Positions 32,708 through 41,643 of a stretch of DNA of 64,000 nt are shown in pieces. Position numbers and translations under genes: made by a program. The stretch's first letter is position 1. Each line of letters opens with the position of its first letter. The stretch spans positions 1,352,178-1,416,177 of the forward strand of contig JALCKZ010000001.1 in the NCBI GenBank assembly GCA_022647615.1, written 5' to 3'. Source of the stretch: Bacteroidales bacterium. GTDB lineage: Bacteria > Bacteroidota > Bacteroidia > Bacteroidales > UBA932. The notes beneath the pieces were generated by a model. The model ran no database searches. It saw only the letters and a program-made list of their open reading frames with translations, and was not told where the DNA came from.

Positions 32708-34483
32708 TTATTCAACTTCAACACCTTGTTCTTTAAGCATTTGTAGTCCTATGTCTTTTAGCTTGAATTTCTGAATTTTTCCGCTGCCTGTAAGAGGAAA
32801 CTCCTTAACAAAAAGAACGTATTTAGGAATCTTAAATCTTGCAATCTTGTTTTTGCAAAATTCTTTTACGTCAGATTCATGGATGTCCGCACCCGGCTGG
32901 AGAATGATAAATGCTCCAACGGCTTCTCCGTATTTCTTGGATGGTATTCCTGCAACTTGCACATCTTTAATCCCTTCCATGTGATACAGAAATTCCTCTA
33001 TCTCACGCGGATAAATATTTTCACCGCCGCGGATAATCATATCTTTTATTCTGCCGGTAATCTTATAATTGCCGTGTTCATCCTGAATGCCAAGGTCTCC
33101 CGAGTGCAGATACCCGTTTTTGTCAATTGTTTCCGCAGTTGCTTCCGGATTGTTATAATAACCTTTCATATTATTATAACCCTTGTTGCAAAGTTCTCCC
33201 TGTTCTCCCGGCTTGCAAAATTCTCCAGTCTCCGGATTGATTACTTTTACATCTGTGTGTTCAAACTCATAACCTACTGTAGTGCAGCGTTCTATAAAGC
33301 TCTGTTCTATTCTTGTATGAGTCATTCCCGGGGATGCCTCCGTTAATCCGTAAACGCTGGTTACTTTCATGTACATTTTATCTTCTACCTCTTTCATCAG
33401 TTCAATAGGGCAAAGAGAACCAGCCATGATTCCGGTTCTTAAAGATTTCATGTTAAACATTTTGAACATGGGATGATTAAGTTCCGCTATAAACATTGTT
33501 GGAACACCATAGACCGCTGTGCATCTCTCCTTGTGGATAGAGGCCAGAACAACCAGAGGATCAAAACGTTCAACCATTACTTGTGTACATCCGTGTGTAA
33601 TACAATTCATTGTTGCAAGCACAATTCCAAAGCAATGAAATAAAGGAACGCAGCAGCAAAGTTTGTCATCTGACGTAAATTTCATGTGCTCGCCGGTAAG
33701 GAATCCGTTATTTGCAATGTTGTAATGCGTTAGCATGACGCCTTTTGGAAAGCCTGTAGTACCGGAGGTGTATTGCATGTTAATTACATCATGGCAATTA
33801 GTTTGAGCTCTTAATTCATTTAGCTTATTGTCATCAGTATGATCTCCAAGCAAGAAAAGCTCCTGGGTATTGTACATCCCTCTGTATTTTTCTTGTCCGA
33901 TGAAAACTACGTTCTTCATTTTGGGGTACTTCTCGCTCTTCAGCTCTCCTCTCTGGCAAGTTCTAAGTTCCGGCAACATCTTGTATACCATCTCTATATA
34001 GTCAGTATCCCTGTCGCGATCTATAAGACAAAGAGTCTGCATATCAGAATCTTTGCACAGATATTCAAGCTCGCTCTGCTGATAGTTTGTATTAACGGTA
34101 ATGCATATTGCGCCAATTTTTGTACAGGCGTACATTATTGTAAGCCAGTCAGGTACATTGGTCGCCCAAATGCCGACATGAGAGCCTCTGGTTACTCCAA
34201 TTTCTATGAATCCTTTTGCCAGCCTGTTAACTCTCTGATTTAGTTCTGCGTATGTGAATCTTAAATCTCTGTCCGAATAGACTATGGCCTCTTTGTCGGG
34301 TGTCTCTTTCGCCCATTTCTCCAGCCATTGTCCTATTGTTAGGTCAAAAAGAGGAAGTTCTTTGTTTTTCCTTTGTAGAAGTTTTTGAATGTCTGCAATG
34401 AATTTTGCTCTCTTAATTTTTTTATCCTCTTTAGTGATTTTTCTATCTTCTTTAATGTGCTTAACTTTTTTTATCTTTTCCAT
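32708..34483 (-). CDS. AMP-dependent acyl-CoA synthetase
   Basis: The 591-residue enzyme activates a carboxylic acid with ATP and CoA. The P-loop [11 protein letters not shown], the A5 motif [10 protein letters not shown], the hinge [21 protein letters not shown] and the catalytic Lys in [12 protein letters not shown] are all present, so it should be active. The overall pattern is that of medium/long-chain fatty-acid ligases (FadD/FadK-like). An unusual N-terminal 30 residues are very Lys-rich ([20 protein letters not shown]). It lies 14 bases after an XRE-cupin regulator on the same strand, a common Bacteroidota pair, so the regulator probably controls it. Confidence 0.93.
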   Translation of the reverse strand: MEKIKKVKHIKEDRKITKEDKKIKRAKFIADIQKLLQRKNKELPLFDLTIGQWLEKWAKETPDKEAIVYSDRDLRFTYAELNQRVNRLAKGFIEIGVTRGSHVGIWATNVPDWLTIMYACTKIGAICITVNTNYQQSELEYLCKDSDMQTLCLIDRDRDTDYIEMVYKMLPELRTCQRGELKSEKYPKMKNVVFIGQEKYRGMYNTQELFLLGDHTDDNKLNELRAQTNCHDVINMQYTSGTTGFPKGVMLTHYNIANNGFLTGEHMKFTSDDKLCCCVPLFHCFGIVLATMNCITHGCTQVMVERFDPLVVLASIHKERCTAVYGVPTMFIAELNHPMFKMFNMKSLRTGIMAGSLCPIELMKEVEDKMYMKVTSVYGLTEASPGMTHTRIEQSFIERCTTVGYEFEHTDVKVINPETGEFCKPGEQGELCNKGYNNMKGYYNNPEATAETIDKNGYLHSGDLGIQDEHGNYKITGRIKDMIIRGGENIYPREIEEFLYHMEGIKDVQVAGIPSKKYGEAVGAFIILQPGADIHESDVKEFCKNKIARFKIPKYVLFVKEFPLTGSGKIQKFKLKDIGLQMLKEQGVEVE

Positions 34484-34497
34484 TTTGGATTCCTCCC

Positions 34498-35073
34498 TTA
34501 GGCGGGTACATAAATGACTCCCAGTACCTTAGCCTTTTTTGTCGCTGATGCTGAACCAACAAAATGAGGTACTATGGAATCATAGTAGATGCTGTCTCCT
34601 GCCTCAAGCGTATGTGTTTCTTTTCCGTAAATAACTTTAATAGAACCTTCCAGTACAAACAGGAACTCTTCTCCCTCATGTGAAGAAAAAGTCTTCTTGC
34701 CTTTAGACTGTTCAATTTCAACTAGATATGTCTCCATCTGCCTATTCCTCTTGTTTTCAGCTAAAGAATAGAAATGTATATATCCTCTCTCGCTATTACG
34801 GCTTCTCATAACAGGGGATTTAAGTGCCTCCTTAACAGATGAAACCGCTGCGCCCAAATCTTCCTCTCCATCCAAGAGCGTTCCGAGTCGAATTCCGAGG
34901 ACTCTGGTAACCTTTTGAAGATCACCTATGGTAGGGGTTCCGTTGCTTCCCTCCATTTGTTTAAGGAATTTGACATCTAGTCCGGTCTCTTTGGCAAGGT
35001 CGCTCAGCGACATCTTTCTTGCCTCTCTGGCAGCAGTTAATCTGCGGCCGATTTGTGTTTTTTCTTGTTTCAT
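34498..35073 (-). CDS. XRE-family regulator with C-terminal cupin domain
   Basis: The 191-residue protein has an N-terminal helix-turn-helix (8-63: [20 protein letters not shown]) and a C-terminal cupin (about 120-190: [19 protein letters not shown] and [15 protein letters not shown]). Cupin-type XRE proteins usually sense a small ligand and control an adjacent catabolic gene. It is upstream of and probably co-transcribed with the acyl-CoA ligase. A -7 box at 35095-35102 precedes it. Confidence 0.93.
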   Translation of the reverse strand: MKQEKTQIGRRLTAAREARKMSLSDLAKETGLDVKFLKQMEGSNGTPTIGDLQKVTRVLGIRLGTLLDGEEDLGAAVSSVKEALKSPVMRSRNSERGYIHFYSLAENKRNRQMETYLVEIEQSKGKKTFSSHEGEEFLFVLEGSIKVIYGKETHTLEAGDSIYYDSIVPHFVGSASATKKAKVLGVIYVPA

Positions 35074-35094
35074 CTTTTAAAAAGAATTTGGCGG

Positions 35095-35102
35095 CAAATT
35101 TA
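35095..35102 (-). promoter_or_regulatory. -7 box of XRE-cupin operon
   Basis: The minus strand reads TAAATTTG, 22 bases before the ATG at 35073. Confidence 0.5.
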
Positions 35103-35335
35103 CGAATAAATGATTAAATTGCATTTGAAAAGGGCCAAACAGTGCCTCCCGAGGCCAGCAATGAGGCTGGAAAATGAGTGGTAATTTATTGATATAAAGG
35201 ATATTATATTACTATTATAATGTTGTTATAAATTGTAACATAATTTTGACAACTTTCATTTTTTCAAAATCATGGAGTAGCAAAAAGGCCATTTTAATAG
35301 CGTTTGAGGACAATTACAATTTAAAACTTTGGATT

Positions 35336-36328
35336 ATGGATTTCAGATTGAAAGTTTTTGAGGTAACATCAGAAACACTGAATTTTACAAAGGCTGCGGA
35401 GATATTAAAAATTTCACAGCCTGCTGTTACAAAGCACATACAAGAGTTGGAGAAAGAGTATGGTATTCAGCTTTTTGCAAGACACGGGACAAAACTGGAA
35501 CTTACTTATCAGGGAGAATATTTTTTAGCGCGGGCAAAAGAAATCTTGATAAAATACAGGGAGCTGGAGTCAGAAACTTCTATGCTCAAAACAGTCTTTT
35601 CCGGCAGCATAAAAATTGGAGCGCCTGCAGCCCTTTATTACGGCGTAATTCCCAGGCTTGCAGCCGATTTCAGCATGCTATCTCCCGGAGTGAAAATGGA
35701 TTTGAAAATCACGGAGTCCGGCAATATACGCAATGAAATAAAAAGCGGTAAAATAGATGTTGGGTTCTCCTATAATTCCAAGAGCGCAAAACATTTTTTT
35801 ATTCGCGACAGTTTAGTACTTGTTTCCGACAGCCAAATAGATGCACTGAAGGATGAGGCATCTGAATGTGAAGGCATTAAGTTAGCTGCAGATAAGCTGA
35901 ATCTCATCTCATACAGGGGAGATGCGGAGACTGAAGTTCAGCTGAAATGTCTCTTTTCAGCCTGTGGATTTAATTATTCAAAAGCTAATGTAATTGCTGA
36001 ATTGGAGAATGCAAAATCAGCAATAGATTTCCTTATTAATTGCAAAAAAGCAGGTGTGGGCAAAAATGCTACCACGTGTACTTTTCTGTGGCGCAGCCAG
36101 ATATCGGAATATCTCAGACTCGGACTTCTGCATGCATCTGATTGCCAATGGTTAAACGATTCGGACGTATCTAAGGAAAGAATGCCAGGCGTTTCTGCGG
36201 AGAGAATATCCGGCGTATCGGCCGAAAGAATTTATGGAATAGAGGGGGCTTCCTCCCCCAAAAATAACCGTTTTATAGAGTACGCATCTAAATGGGGAGA
36301 GAGGGTATTTGGCAGTGAATCTAAATAA
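35336..36328 (+). CDS. LysR-family regulator with repeated C-terminal tail
   Basis: The 330-residue protein begins MDFRLKVFEVTSETLNFTKAAEIL, the LysR HTH pattern. The ATG at 35336 is chosen because an upstream in-frame extension to 35246 has no family resemblance. The effector domain spans about 90-280. The C-terminal tail holds three 8-residue repeats (ERMPGVSA, ERISGVSA, ERIYGIEG; residues 281-304, bases 36176-36247), which are not part of the LysR fold. A terminator hairpin follows. The target gene is unknown; the XRE-cupin operon lies divergently upstream, 262 bases away. Confidence 0.9.
   Translation: MDFRLKVFEVTSETLNFTKAAEILKISQPAVTKHIQELEKEYGIQLFARHGTKLELTYQGEYFLARAKEILIKYRELESETSMLKTVFSGSIKIGAPAALYYGVIPRLAADFSMLSPGVKMDLKITESGNIRNEIKSGKIDVGFSYNSKSAKHFFIRDSLVLVSDSQIDALKDEASECEGIKLAADKLNLISYRGDAETEVQLKCLFSACGFNYSKANVIAELENAKSAIDFLINCKKAGVGKNATTCTFLWRSQISEYLRLGLLHASDCQWLNDSDVSKERMPGVSAERISGVSAERIYGIEGASSPKNNRFIEYASKWGERVFGSESK
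36176..36247. repeat. 24-base tandem repeat in LysR tail
   Basis: Three diverged in-frame 24-base units (36176, 36200, 36224) encode the eight-residue repeats at the C-terminus of the LysR protein. Confidence 0.75.
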
Positions 36329-36374
36329 AAAAGCGTCACATTAAATGCTATAAACATTTGAAATGTAACGCTTT
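36329..36374. terminator. Terminator between LysR gene and tRNA-Asp
   Basis: AAAGCGTCACATT and AATGTAACGCTTT form a long stem with one mismatch. It directly follows the LysR stop and lies just past the 3' end of the minus-strand tRNA-Asp, so it may serve both. Confidence 0.8.
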
Positions 36375-36381
36375 CCCTTGG

Positions 36382-36456
36382 CGGTGCGGACGGGGCTCGG
36401 ACCCGTGACCCCATGCGTGACAGGCATGTATTCTAACCAAACTGAACTACCGCACC
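36382..36456 (-). tRNA. tRNA-Asp (GUC)
   Basis: The minus strand folds as a full cloverleaf of 75 bases: acceptor arms GGTGCGG/CCGCACC, anticodon stem CATGC/GCATG with loop CTGTCAC giving anticodon GUC, and T arm ACGGG-TCCGAGC-CCCGT. The discriminator base is G, as expected for Asp. CCA is not encoded. A promoter lies directly upstream. Confidence 0.97.
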
Positions 36457-36470
36457 ATTGTTTGGGGTTG

Positions 36471-36500
36471 CAAATATAGATATTTTTTTTGTTCTACAAA
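36471..36500 (-). promoter_or_regulatory. Promoter of tRNA-Asp
   Basis: On the minus strand TTTG (36500-36497), 18 bases, then TATATTTG (36478-36471), a near-perfect Bacteroidota promoter 15 bases from the tRNA. Confidence 0.75.
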
Positions 36501-37057
36501 ATTGTAAAGAAAGAGAAATGAACATTGCCGTATTTTTTTTCCTTTACAAAGTTTTTGTGTCCTTTAAAGTTGTATCCCGACGGGTGCTCCAATATCAGGT
36601 AACCTCCCTTCTTTAAGATTGGGCGCTCGCATCCGTCCTCTGTAAAAGTTTTTGATAAAATTCTGTCGGGAATAGTATCAAGTCCCTGCAGCTTATAGGG
36701 CGGATCTGCAAAAATTATATCAAACGCTTTATTGCAAATTTCCACAAAATCAAATACGTTGCAGTGTACGATTTTCACATTGCTTATCCCAAGAGAGGAC
36801 ATTGATTTCTTGATGAATGCGGCATTGGTGCGGTTCATCTCCACGCATACGCTTTCTGCGCCTCCGCGGGAAATAAATTCTGCGCTGATGCTTCCTGTCC
36901 CGCCAAATAATTCCAGCATGGAAAGGGTGGATAAATCAAATTCATTATCCAGGATATTAAACAGTCCCTCCTTGGCAAAATCCGTTGTCGGACGCGCCTC
37001 AAAATTTTCAGGCGGGTTAATGCTCCTGCCTTTTAATGTTCCGCCTATTATTCTCAT
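36494..37057 (-). CDS. rsmD: 16S rRNA (guanine966-N2)-methyltransferase
   Basis: RsmD methylates G966 of 16S rRNA. The 187-residue protein starts MRIIGGTLKGRSINPP, the family start, with the SAM motif MLELFGGTGSISAEF (47-61) and the catalytic DPPY motif at 118-121. It lies eight bases after the DUF3822 gene, the usual Bacteroidota neighbour. A nonamer copy lies at 36663-36671. Confidence 0.96.
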   Translation of the reverse strand: MRIIGGTLKGRSINPPENFEARPTTDFAKEGLFNILDNEFDLSTLSMLELFGGTGSISAEFISRGGAESVCVEMNRTNAAFIKKSMSSLGISNVKIVHCNVFDFVEICNKAFDIIFADPPYKLQGLDTIPDRILSKTFTEDGCERPILKKGGYLILEHPSGYNFKGHKNFVKEKKYGNVHFSFFTIL

Positions 37058-37064
37058 TTGTAGT

Positions 37065-37583
37065 CTATTGTAATTGGCGGACCTCCATCAGATATGACTT
37101 GAAAATTGTAAGTTCTTGTTCAGACAGCTCGCCATATATTTGAACGGAAGTTTGTTTTGGATTTATCTGTTTTTGCCTTAGAGCCTCCAATAGAAAATAG
37201 AGCGCGGAGGTGGCGCCTGATGTGGCAAAGGAATTTGCCATAATAAGTTTATCTCCCTGTCCGATAGCGATATATGAAGTCTTATAATCTTTGCTGTAAT
37301 CCAGGATAGCTTTGTTGTAAGCTGTTATTTCATCAAGATTATTTATGTATTTGCTGATGACAGGCAGTGAAGTTTCTTCTGCAATTGAGGGCTCTCCATT
37401 TTCATTTAAGTAATTTGCAGAGTAAAGCAGAAGAGCATGGTATTTAGATAGTTGCAAAGAACGCAATTGTTCCGCGTCCGCAACGTCAAATAATTCTGAC
37501 ATTATTTTACGCTGCTGCTCCGCGGAGGTTATCTCCTCCGGTACAAGGGTAAATTTGCTGGAATGAAAATAGTTATTTGCCAT
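37065..37583 (-). CDS. DUF3822 family protein
   Basis: This 172-residue protein matches DUF3822 in its middle and end (YFHSSKFTLVPEE, KTSYIAIGQGDKLIMANSF, SALYFLLEALRQKQINPKQT, VQIYGELSEQ). The fold is actin-like/PilM-like in appearance, and the family sits next to rsmD in many Bacteroidota; the function is unknown. I chose the ATG at 37583 because an extension to 37646 would be encoded by the terminator hairpin of the upstream gene. At 172 residues it is shorter than the usual 250-270, missing an N-terminal portion. Confidence 0.75.
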   Translation of the reverse strand: MANNYFHSSKFTLVPEEITSAEQQRKIMSELFDVADAEQLRSLQLSKYHALLLYSANYLNENGEPSIAEETSLPVISKYINNLDEITAYNKAILDYSKDYKTSYIAIGQGDKLIMANSFATSGATSALYFLLEALRQKQINPKQTSVQIYGELSEQELTIFKSYLMEVRQLQ

Positions 37584-37595
37584 TATAAATTGAAA

Positions 37596-37626
37596 AAAGG
37601 CATCCGAAAAAACTCCGGACGCCTTT
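37596..37626 (-). terminator. Terminator upstream of DUF3822
   Basis: AAAGGCATCCG and CGGACGCCTTT form a stem with one mismatch around a nine-base loop; it follows the stop of the 37647-38252 gene on the minus strand by 20 bases. Confidence 0.8.
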
Positions 37627-37646
37627 AATATTGAGTGTTTTAACAA

Positions 37647-38252
37647 TTATTCCCAGTTGCCGGCATTATTGTTAGGAGCATCAACGCTTCCAACCTGAAC
37701 ACCAGGATATCTGTCTGTCTCTGTTCTCTCTGCATTTAGGTTAACAATCAACTGATGATTCATTCCGTTAAGCAATGCATTGAATGGAGCTGAAGCTTCA
37801 AACAAAGGAACATCAACACCTGAAACCTTCTTAACAACTGCCTTCATTAATATTTGCTGTCCACCTGAGAACGGTATATATCTCAGAGAATCAGGAACAA
37901 AATGATGGTCTTTAAGAAGAGTGTCTTTAACTGCCATAACAACGTTCTCTCTCTTTACAAGGTGACGTGCTACTGCAACAGAGTCATCCATAGAACCAAT
38001 TTGTTTTACAATAGTAATCTGTCCATTGTTGTAGAAATCTATCAAAGAATCAATGCTTGCGGTAAACTTGCCATGTTTAGATTTGTAAGCTACCTCAAGA
38101 GTACGGATGTCCTTAAATCTTTGAATAGCAACAGCTTCTCTGCGAGCTCTTTCTTTTTTAAACTGTATTGGACCTTCGATGCTTTTTACGATTGCAATCG
38201 TTAGCACGATGATTACGATTGGGAATACAACCCATGTTAAAACTTTTTTCAT
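37647..38252 (-). CDS. Membrane-anchored protein of unknown function
   Basis: The 201-residue protein has one N-terminal helix (VLTWVVFPIVIIVLTIAIVKSI), a coiled or helical stretch (FKKERARREAVAIQRFKDIRTLEVAYKSKHGKF, about 32-64) and then a mixed domain (QITIVKQIGSMDDSVAV, SLRYIPFSGGQQILMKAV). The helix followed by LRTLEVAYKSKHGKFT is reminiscent of type-IV-pilin-like proteins, but the prepilin cleavage site is not visible. The C-terminal tail is polar (DAPNNNAGNWE). No function can be assigned. Confidence 0.8.
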   Translation of the reverse strand: MKKVLTWVVFPIVIIVLTIAIVKSIEGPIQFKKERARREAVAIQRFKDIRTLEVAYKSKHGKFTASIDSLIDFYNNGQITIVKQIGSMDDSVAVARHLVKRENVVMAVKDTLLKDHHFVPDSLRYIPFSGGQQILMKAVVKKVSGVDVPLFEASAPFNALLNGMNHQLIVNLNAERTETDRYPGVQVGSVDAPNNNAGNWE

Positions 38253-38297
38253 ATTTTTTAATATAATTATCCTTTTAGTAGAATCATTTTAGCGGCA

Positions 38298-38305
38298 CAA
38301 AATTA
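38298..38305 (-). promoter_or_regulatory. -7 box of 37647-38252 gene
   Basis: The minus strand reads TAATTTTG, 46 bases before the ATG at 38252. Confidence 0.4.
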
Positions 38306-38336
38306 AGAAAATTCTTCTTCTCTCGCAATATATTTT

Positions 38337-38344
38337 TAATTTTG
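38337..38344 (+). promoter_or_regulatory. -7 box of NrnA-like gene
   Basis: TAATTTTG on the plus strand lies 18 bases before the ATG at 38363, in a divergent promoter gap. Confidence 0.45.
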
Positions 38345-38362
38345 CGGCAACAATATTTTGAA

Positions 38363-39376
38363 ATGACAATAAGTGGTATAAAAGCAGAAAAATTTGTGCA
38401 GCTCGTTTCCGGAGTTAAGCGCATTCTGCTTGTTGGACACACAAATCCGGACGGAGATTCAATAGGTTCATTATCAGGTACTAAAGCTTTTTTGAGAGAG
38501 ATGCTGCCGGATACCGCGGTTACTGCTGTAGTCCCGACAGATTTTCCTGATTTTCTGAAGTTTATGGACCCAAGAGGGGAAGTGGTAAATTATATTGACA
38601 ATCCCAAGCGCGTTACTATGGAGGTAAAGAGCGCTGATGTCATTATATGTTTGGACTTTAATGGGTTAGGAAGGATTGATTTTCTTGGGGAGCTCATTGA
38701 AAAATCCTCCGCAAAGAAGATTCTTGTAGACCATCACCCGCAGCCCGATACAATTTTTGATTTATCATTTTCAACTACAGACGTTTCTTCCACATGCGAG
38801 CTTGTTTACTGGCTGTTAAAGAAAATTGCCTCAAGAAAGGGTGTTAAAATGAATGCGGAAGCTTGCAACTCTCTGTACGTGGGGATGATGACGGATACAA
38901 ACAATTTTTCTAATTCTGTTTTTCCGTCAACATTTAAGATGGCAGGAGAACTTATGGAGGCGGGGATAGATAAAGAGGCGCTCCAGTATAAAGTGCTTAG
39001 CTGTTTCTCTGAGAACAGGATGAGGCTGATGGGTTTCATGCTTTTGAAAAAGATGAAGATTTTCCCTGAACTTAAGGCGGCGTGCATGATTTTGGACAAA
39101 GAGACAAAAGATAAATTTAACTTCAAGGATGGAGACGCGGAGGGTTTTGTGAACCTTCCTCTTAATATCGCAGGCGTGGAAATTTCTGCATTATTTACTG
39201 AGTCTGAACATTTTATAAGAGTATCTCTCCGCTCAAAAGGAGATTTTTCCGTCAATAAGCTTGGCAGAAAATTCTATAATGGCGGCGGACATGAGAGAGC
39301 TGCCGGCGGCAGACTGTATATACCTGTCGGGAGCATAGAAAAATATTTTAAGGATTCCTTGCGGCACAGCTTTTGA
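38363..39376 (+). CDS. DHH/DHHA1 phosphoesterase, NrnA-like
   Basis: The 337-residue protein has the DHH motifs HTNPDGDSIGS (26-36) and VDHHPQPDT (near 122-130), and a DHHA1 domain with GGGHERAAGG near the C-terminus. NrnA enzymes degrade nanoRNAs and dephosphorylate pAp; other DHH members cleave cyclic dinucleotide products, so the exact substrate is open. The ATG at 38363 is used since the in-frame TTG at 38342 overlaps the -7 box. Two nonamer copies lie at 38532 and 39324, and a third sits directly before the next gene. Confidence 0.92.
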   Translation: MTISGIKAEKFVQLVSGVKRILLVGHTNPDGDSIGSLSGTKAFLREMLPDTAVTAVVPTDFPDFLKFMDPRGEVVNYIDNPKRVTMEVKSADVIICLDFNGLGRIDFLGELIEKSSAKKILVDHHPQPDTIFDLSFSTTDVSSTCELVYWLLKKIASRKGVKMNAEACNSLYVGMMTDTNNFSNSVFPSTFKMAGELMEAGIDKEALQYKVLSCFSENRMRLMGFMLLKKMKIFPELKAACMILDKETKDKFNFKDGDAEGFVNLPLNIAGVEISALFTESEHFIRVSLRSKGDFSVNKLGRKFYNGGGHERAAGGRLYIPVGSIEKYFKDSLRHSF

Positions 39377-39395
39377 TACGCTTTACTCCCGATAG

Positions 39396-39920
39396 ATGAA
39401 AAAAATACTCCTTACAGCGGTTGCTATAACACTTGTGATTGTTTCTTGCCAGAAGCAGGATAACGAGAATACTTATGTTTCTCAGGAGCAGAGCATTGAC
39501 AGCTATGTCACCGGTCTTGTAAGCACAAACGGCTATAAAGTGGTTAGGCTCAATGGCTCCAATAGAGTGATTGTTAAGAGTTCTGCAGCTGCTGATTCTT
39601 TGGAGACGGGAGATTCCCTATATTTTCACTACTCCGGATATGTGTTTTCCAGCGGCAAAGGAGACTTGTTTGTGACTAATGATACTGCTGTTGCAAGGGT
39701 CAATAATTTTGTGACGGACGGAGCTGCAAAGAAGATAGTGCTTGGAAATGACGGACTTATAAGCGGGCTACATAATGGCTTGCACGGAGTTAAGACAGGC
39801 GAGGAGTGCTATATTGTTTTCTCCGGAAAATATGGTTACGGCAATAGTGTAATGTTTAACCTGAGCAAACTTACGCCGCTATTGTTTGACATCACAGTAG
39901 ACAAAGTGGTAAAAAAATAA
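39396..39920 (+). CDS. FKBP-like lipoprotein 1
   Basis: The 174-residue protein has a lipoprotein signal with Cys18 (IVSC) and an FKBP-like core: GDSLYFHYSGYVFSS, then GLISGLHNGLHGVKTGEECYIVFSGKYGYGN, which is the family pattern for peptidyl-prolyl isomerases. Several active-site aromatic positions cannot be confirmed, so it may have lost isomerase activity. It begins immediately after the nonamer TCCCGATAG (39387-39395) and precedes a second FKBP-like lipoprotein by three bases. Confidence 0.8.
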   Translation: MKKILLTAVAITLVIVSCQKQDNENTYVSQEQSIDSYVTGLVSTNGYKVVRLNGSNRVIVKSSAAADSLETGDSLYFHYSGYVFSSGKGDLFVTNDTAVARVNNFVTDGAAKKIVLGNDGLISGLHNGLHGVKTGEECYIVFSGKYGYGNSVMFNLSKLTPLLFDITVDKVVKK

Positions 39921-39923
39921 AAA

Positions 39924-41162
39924 ATGAATAAATTTGCACCAATGATTAATAGATACAAAGCGGTTTTAATGGTTAACAAATGCAAAGTTGTCCTAATGGT
40001 TGCTCTTTGTGCAATGTGTTTTAGCTCGTGCGCAAAAGATGATGATGAGAGCAGCACGTCAATTCAAAAGAGAATTCTGGACTCCTATGTCAAAGTCAAT
40101 TATCCGAATGCAACAAAGCTTGCAGACGGGCTGACTATTTTGGAGGAGAAAGCCGGAACTGGTACAAAAGCGCTGACCAGCAATATGGTTTGCTACGTAC
40201 ACTATAATACTTATTCTCTGGAAGGTACATGCAAAAGTACAACTGATTCCGTACTTGCAAGACATTTAGGAACTTATGATGCAAGTTTATACTACGGTCC
40301 TACATTCTTTGTGATAGGTACGGGGCAAACATCTGTAGGATTGGAAGAATTGTTTAAGAGAATGAAAAAAGGAGGTTACGCAAAAGCAATAATTCCACCA
40401 TGGTTAACTTCATATTCTACTTCTTATTCTGGTACCACTTCCTCTTCACAAGAGAGTTCTGTGAATGTGATATATGAAGTGAAAATGGGCGACATTATTT
40501 CTGATTTGAATGAATTTCAGAAGGATTCCCTAGAGGCTTATTCTAATAAATATTTTGGCGGACTGGATTCTACTGCATACGGTTATTATTTCAAAAATTA
40601 TACTCATCCAAAGGGTGTTCCTGATGCAGATACTATCACCGCAAACACTAATGTACACGTTTGGTACATAGGACGTTTGCTTGACGGGTATGTGTTTGAT
40701 ACAAACATTGAGGACACAGCAAAGAAATATGGCATATACAGTTCCAGCACAACTTATTCTGCATTGAGCGTAGAGATGCAGGAGAAATATACGGACATGA
40801 CCTCCAGCACCACAACATCTTCATCCAGCAGCAGCGACGGTTCTGTAGTAGGGGGATTTGCAAGGGCGCTAAAAGGAATGACAGTTCTTGACCACGCTAC
40901 TACATTCTTCTCATCTGCATACGGTTATGGCTCTACAAGTACAATGAGCAGCGGCAAAGGCGTTCCGGAATATTCAATGTTAAGATTCGATATTTGGATG
41001 GCAAATGAAGACGATGACGATTATCCTCCGACAATGAAGAAGTCCACGGCTTCATCTGTTTCATCTTCCTCAGGTGCATCACGTACCGGTTCAACCTCCA
41101 AGGGTTCAACTGTTTCCAAAGGTAAAACCTACCAGGTTCCGTTCTTTTTGAAGAAGCAGTAA
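39924..41162 (+). CDS. FKBP-like lipoprotein 2 with Ser/Thr-rich linkers
   Basis: The 412-residue lipoprotein (Cys36 in CFSSC) carries two FKBP-like halves: about 80-190 (KGGYAKAIIPPWLTSYST, then VIYEVKMGDI) and about 200-345 (VHVWYIGRLLDGYVFDTN, then FARALKGMTVLDHATTFFSSAYGYG). Long Ser/Thr runs lie at about 290-300 and 375-402. The N-terminus has two near-repeated pieces, KAVLMVNKCKVVLMV, and the true start may be a later Met. It is coupled to the first lipoprotein gene. These are exported prolyl isomerase-like proteins, possibly folding factors at the outer membrane. Confidence 0.78.
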   Translation: MNKFAPMINRYKAVLMVNKCKVVLMVALCAMCFSSCAKDDDESSTSIQKRILDSYVKVNYPNATKLADGLTILEEKAGTGTKALTSNMVCYVHYNTYSLEGTCKSTTDSVLARHLGTYDASLYYGPTFFVIGTGQTSVGLEELFKRMKKGGYAKAIIPPWLTSYSTSYSGTTSSSQESSVNVIYEVKMGDIISDLNEFQKDSLEAYSNKYFGGLDSTAYGYYFKNYTHPKGVPDADTITANTNVHVWYIGRLLDGYVFDTNIEDTAKKYGIYSSSTTYSALSVEMQEKYTDMTSSTTTSSSSSSDGSVVGGFARALKGMTVLDHATTFFSSAYGYGSTSTMSSGKGVPEYSMLRFDIWMANEDDDDYPPTMKKSTASSVSSSSGASRTGSTSKGSTVSKGKTYQVPFFLKKQ

Positions 41163-41385
41163 GCGGTAAGGTCTGCAAGGTTTCATTCTTTTTGGCGGAG
41201 CGGTAAGTGGCATTTGCTGCGTTTTAGAAAGGGACACCGCAGGTGTACTCATAGAGGAGTATTGTGTATCAGCGTGTTACAAAAGATTCCAATTTTAAAA
41301 CAGAGATATCTTGCAACTAGCAGATTATCAGCACTGCCCCAGACTACCCTAAATCAGAGAGTTACGTAATCTTATTCCTATGTGC

Positions 41386-41475
41386 GCGACTGCAACGGGC
41401 ATGAGTGTAACGAGTATGACTGCAACAAGCATGAGTGTAACGAGTATGACTGCAACAAGCATGAGTGTAACGAGC
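41386..41475. repeat. 30-base tandem repeat
   Basis: Two exact 30-base copies (41401-41430 and 41431-41460) beginning ATGAGTGTAACGAG are flanked by a half copy on each side (41386-41400 with one or two changes, 41461-41475). It is not a CRISPR: there are no unique spacers. Confidence 0.9.
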
Positions 41476-41600
41476 AGCATAAAAAAGACTTTTTATCGGC
41501 ATATGATTATCAGATACTTACAAAAGTTGTACTTTCCTAGGGGTGGCATCTTTTGCACCGTGCTGATTTACAGTGCCGCCTACAACTCTTTTTTTATTAG

Positions 41601-41608
41601 TAACTTTG
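41601..41608 (+). promoter_or_regulatory. -7 box of mazG
   Basis: TAACTTTG matches the -7 consensus and lies 35 bases before the ATG at 41644. Confidence 0.5.
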
Positions 41609-41643
41609 CGCAATTAAGATAGAGCAATTAAAGTTTTTTTAGC

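Larger units (their letters stand above)
41163..41643. other. 481-base gap with 30-base tandem repeat and mazG promoter
   Basis: No convincing reading frame is present. It contains the 30-base repeat array at 41386-41475 and a -7 box at 41601-41608. An 80-codon plus-strand frame over the repeat (41380-41622) starts MCATATGMSVTSMTATSMS and is just repeat translation. Confidence 0.7.

Noticed and set aside
36577..36586. CCCGACGGG words at 16345, 36577 and 55383 as nonamer copies
   Set aside because: They differ in the last two bases and may arise by chance, so they were left out of the count.
37584..37646. N-terminal extension of the DUF3822 protein
   Set aside because: It is encoded by the terminator hairpin of the upstream gene.
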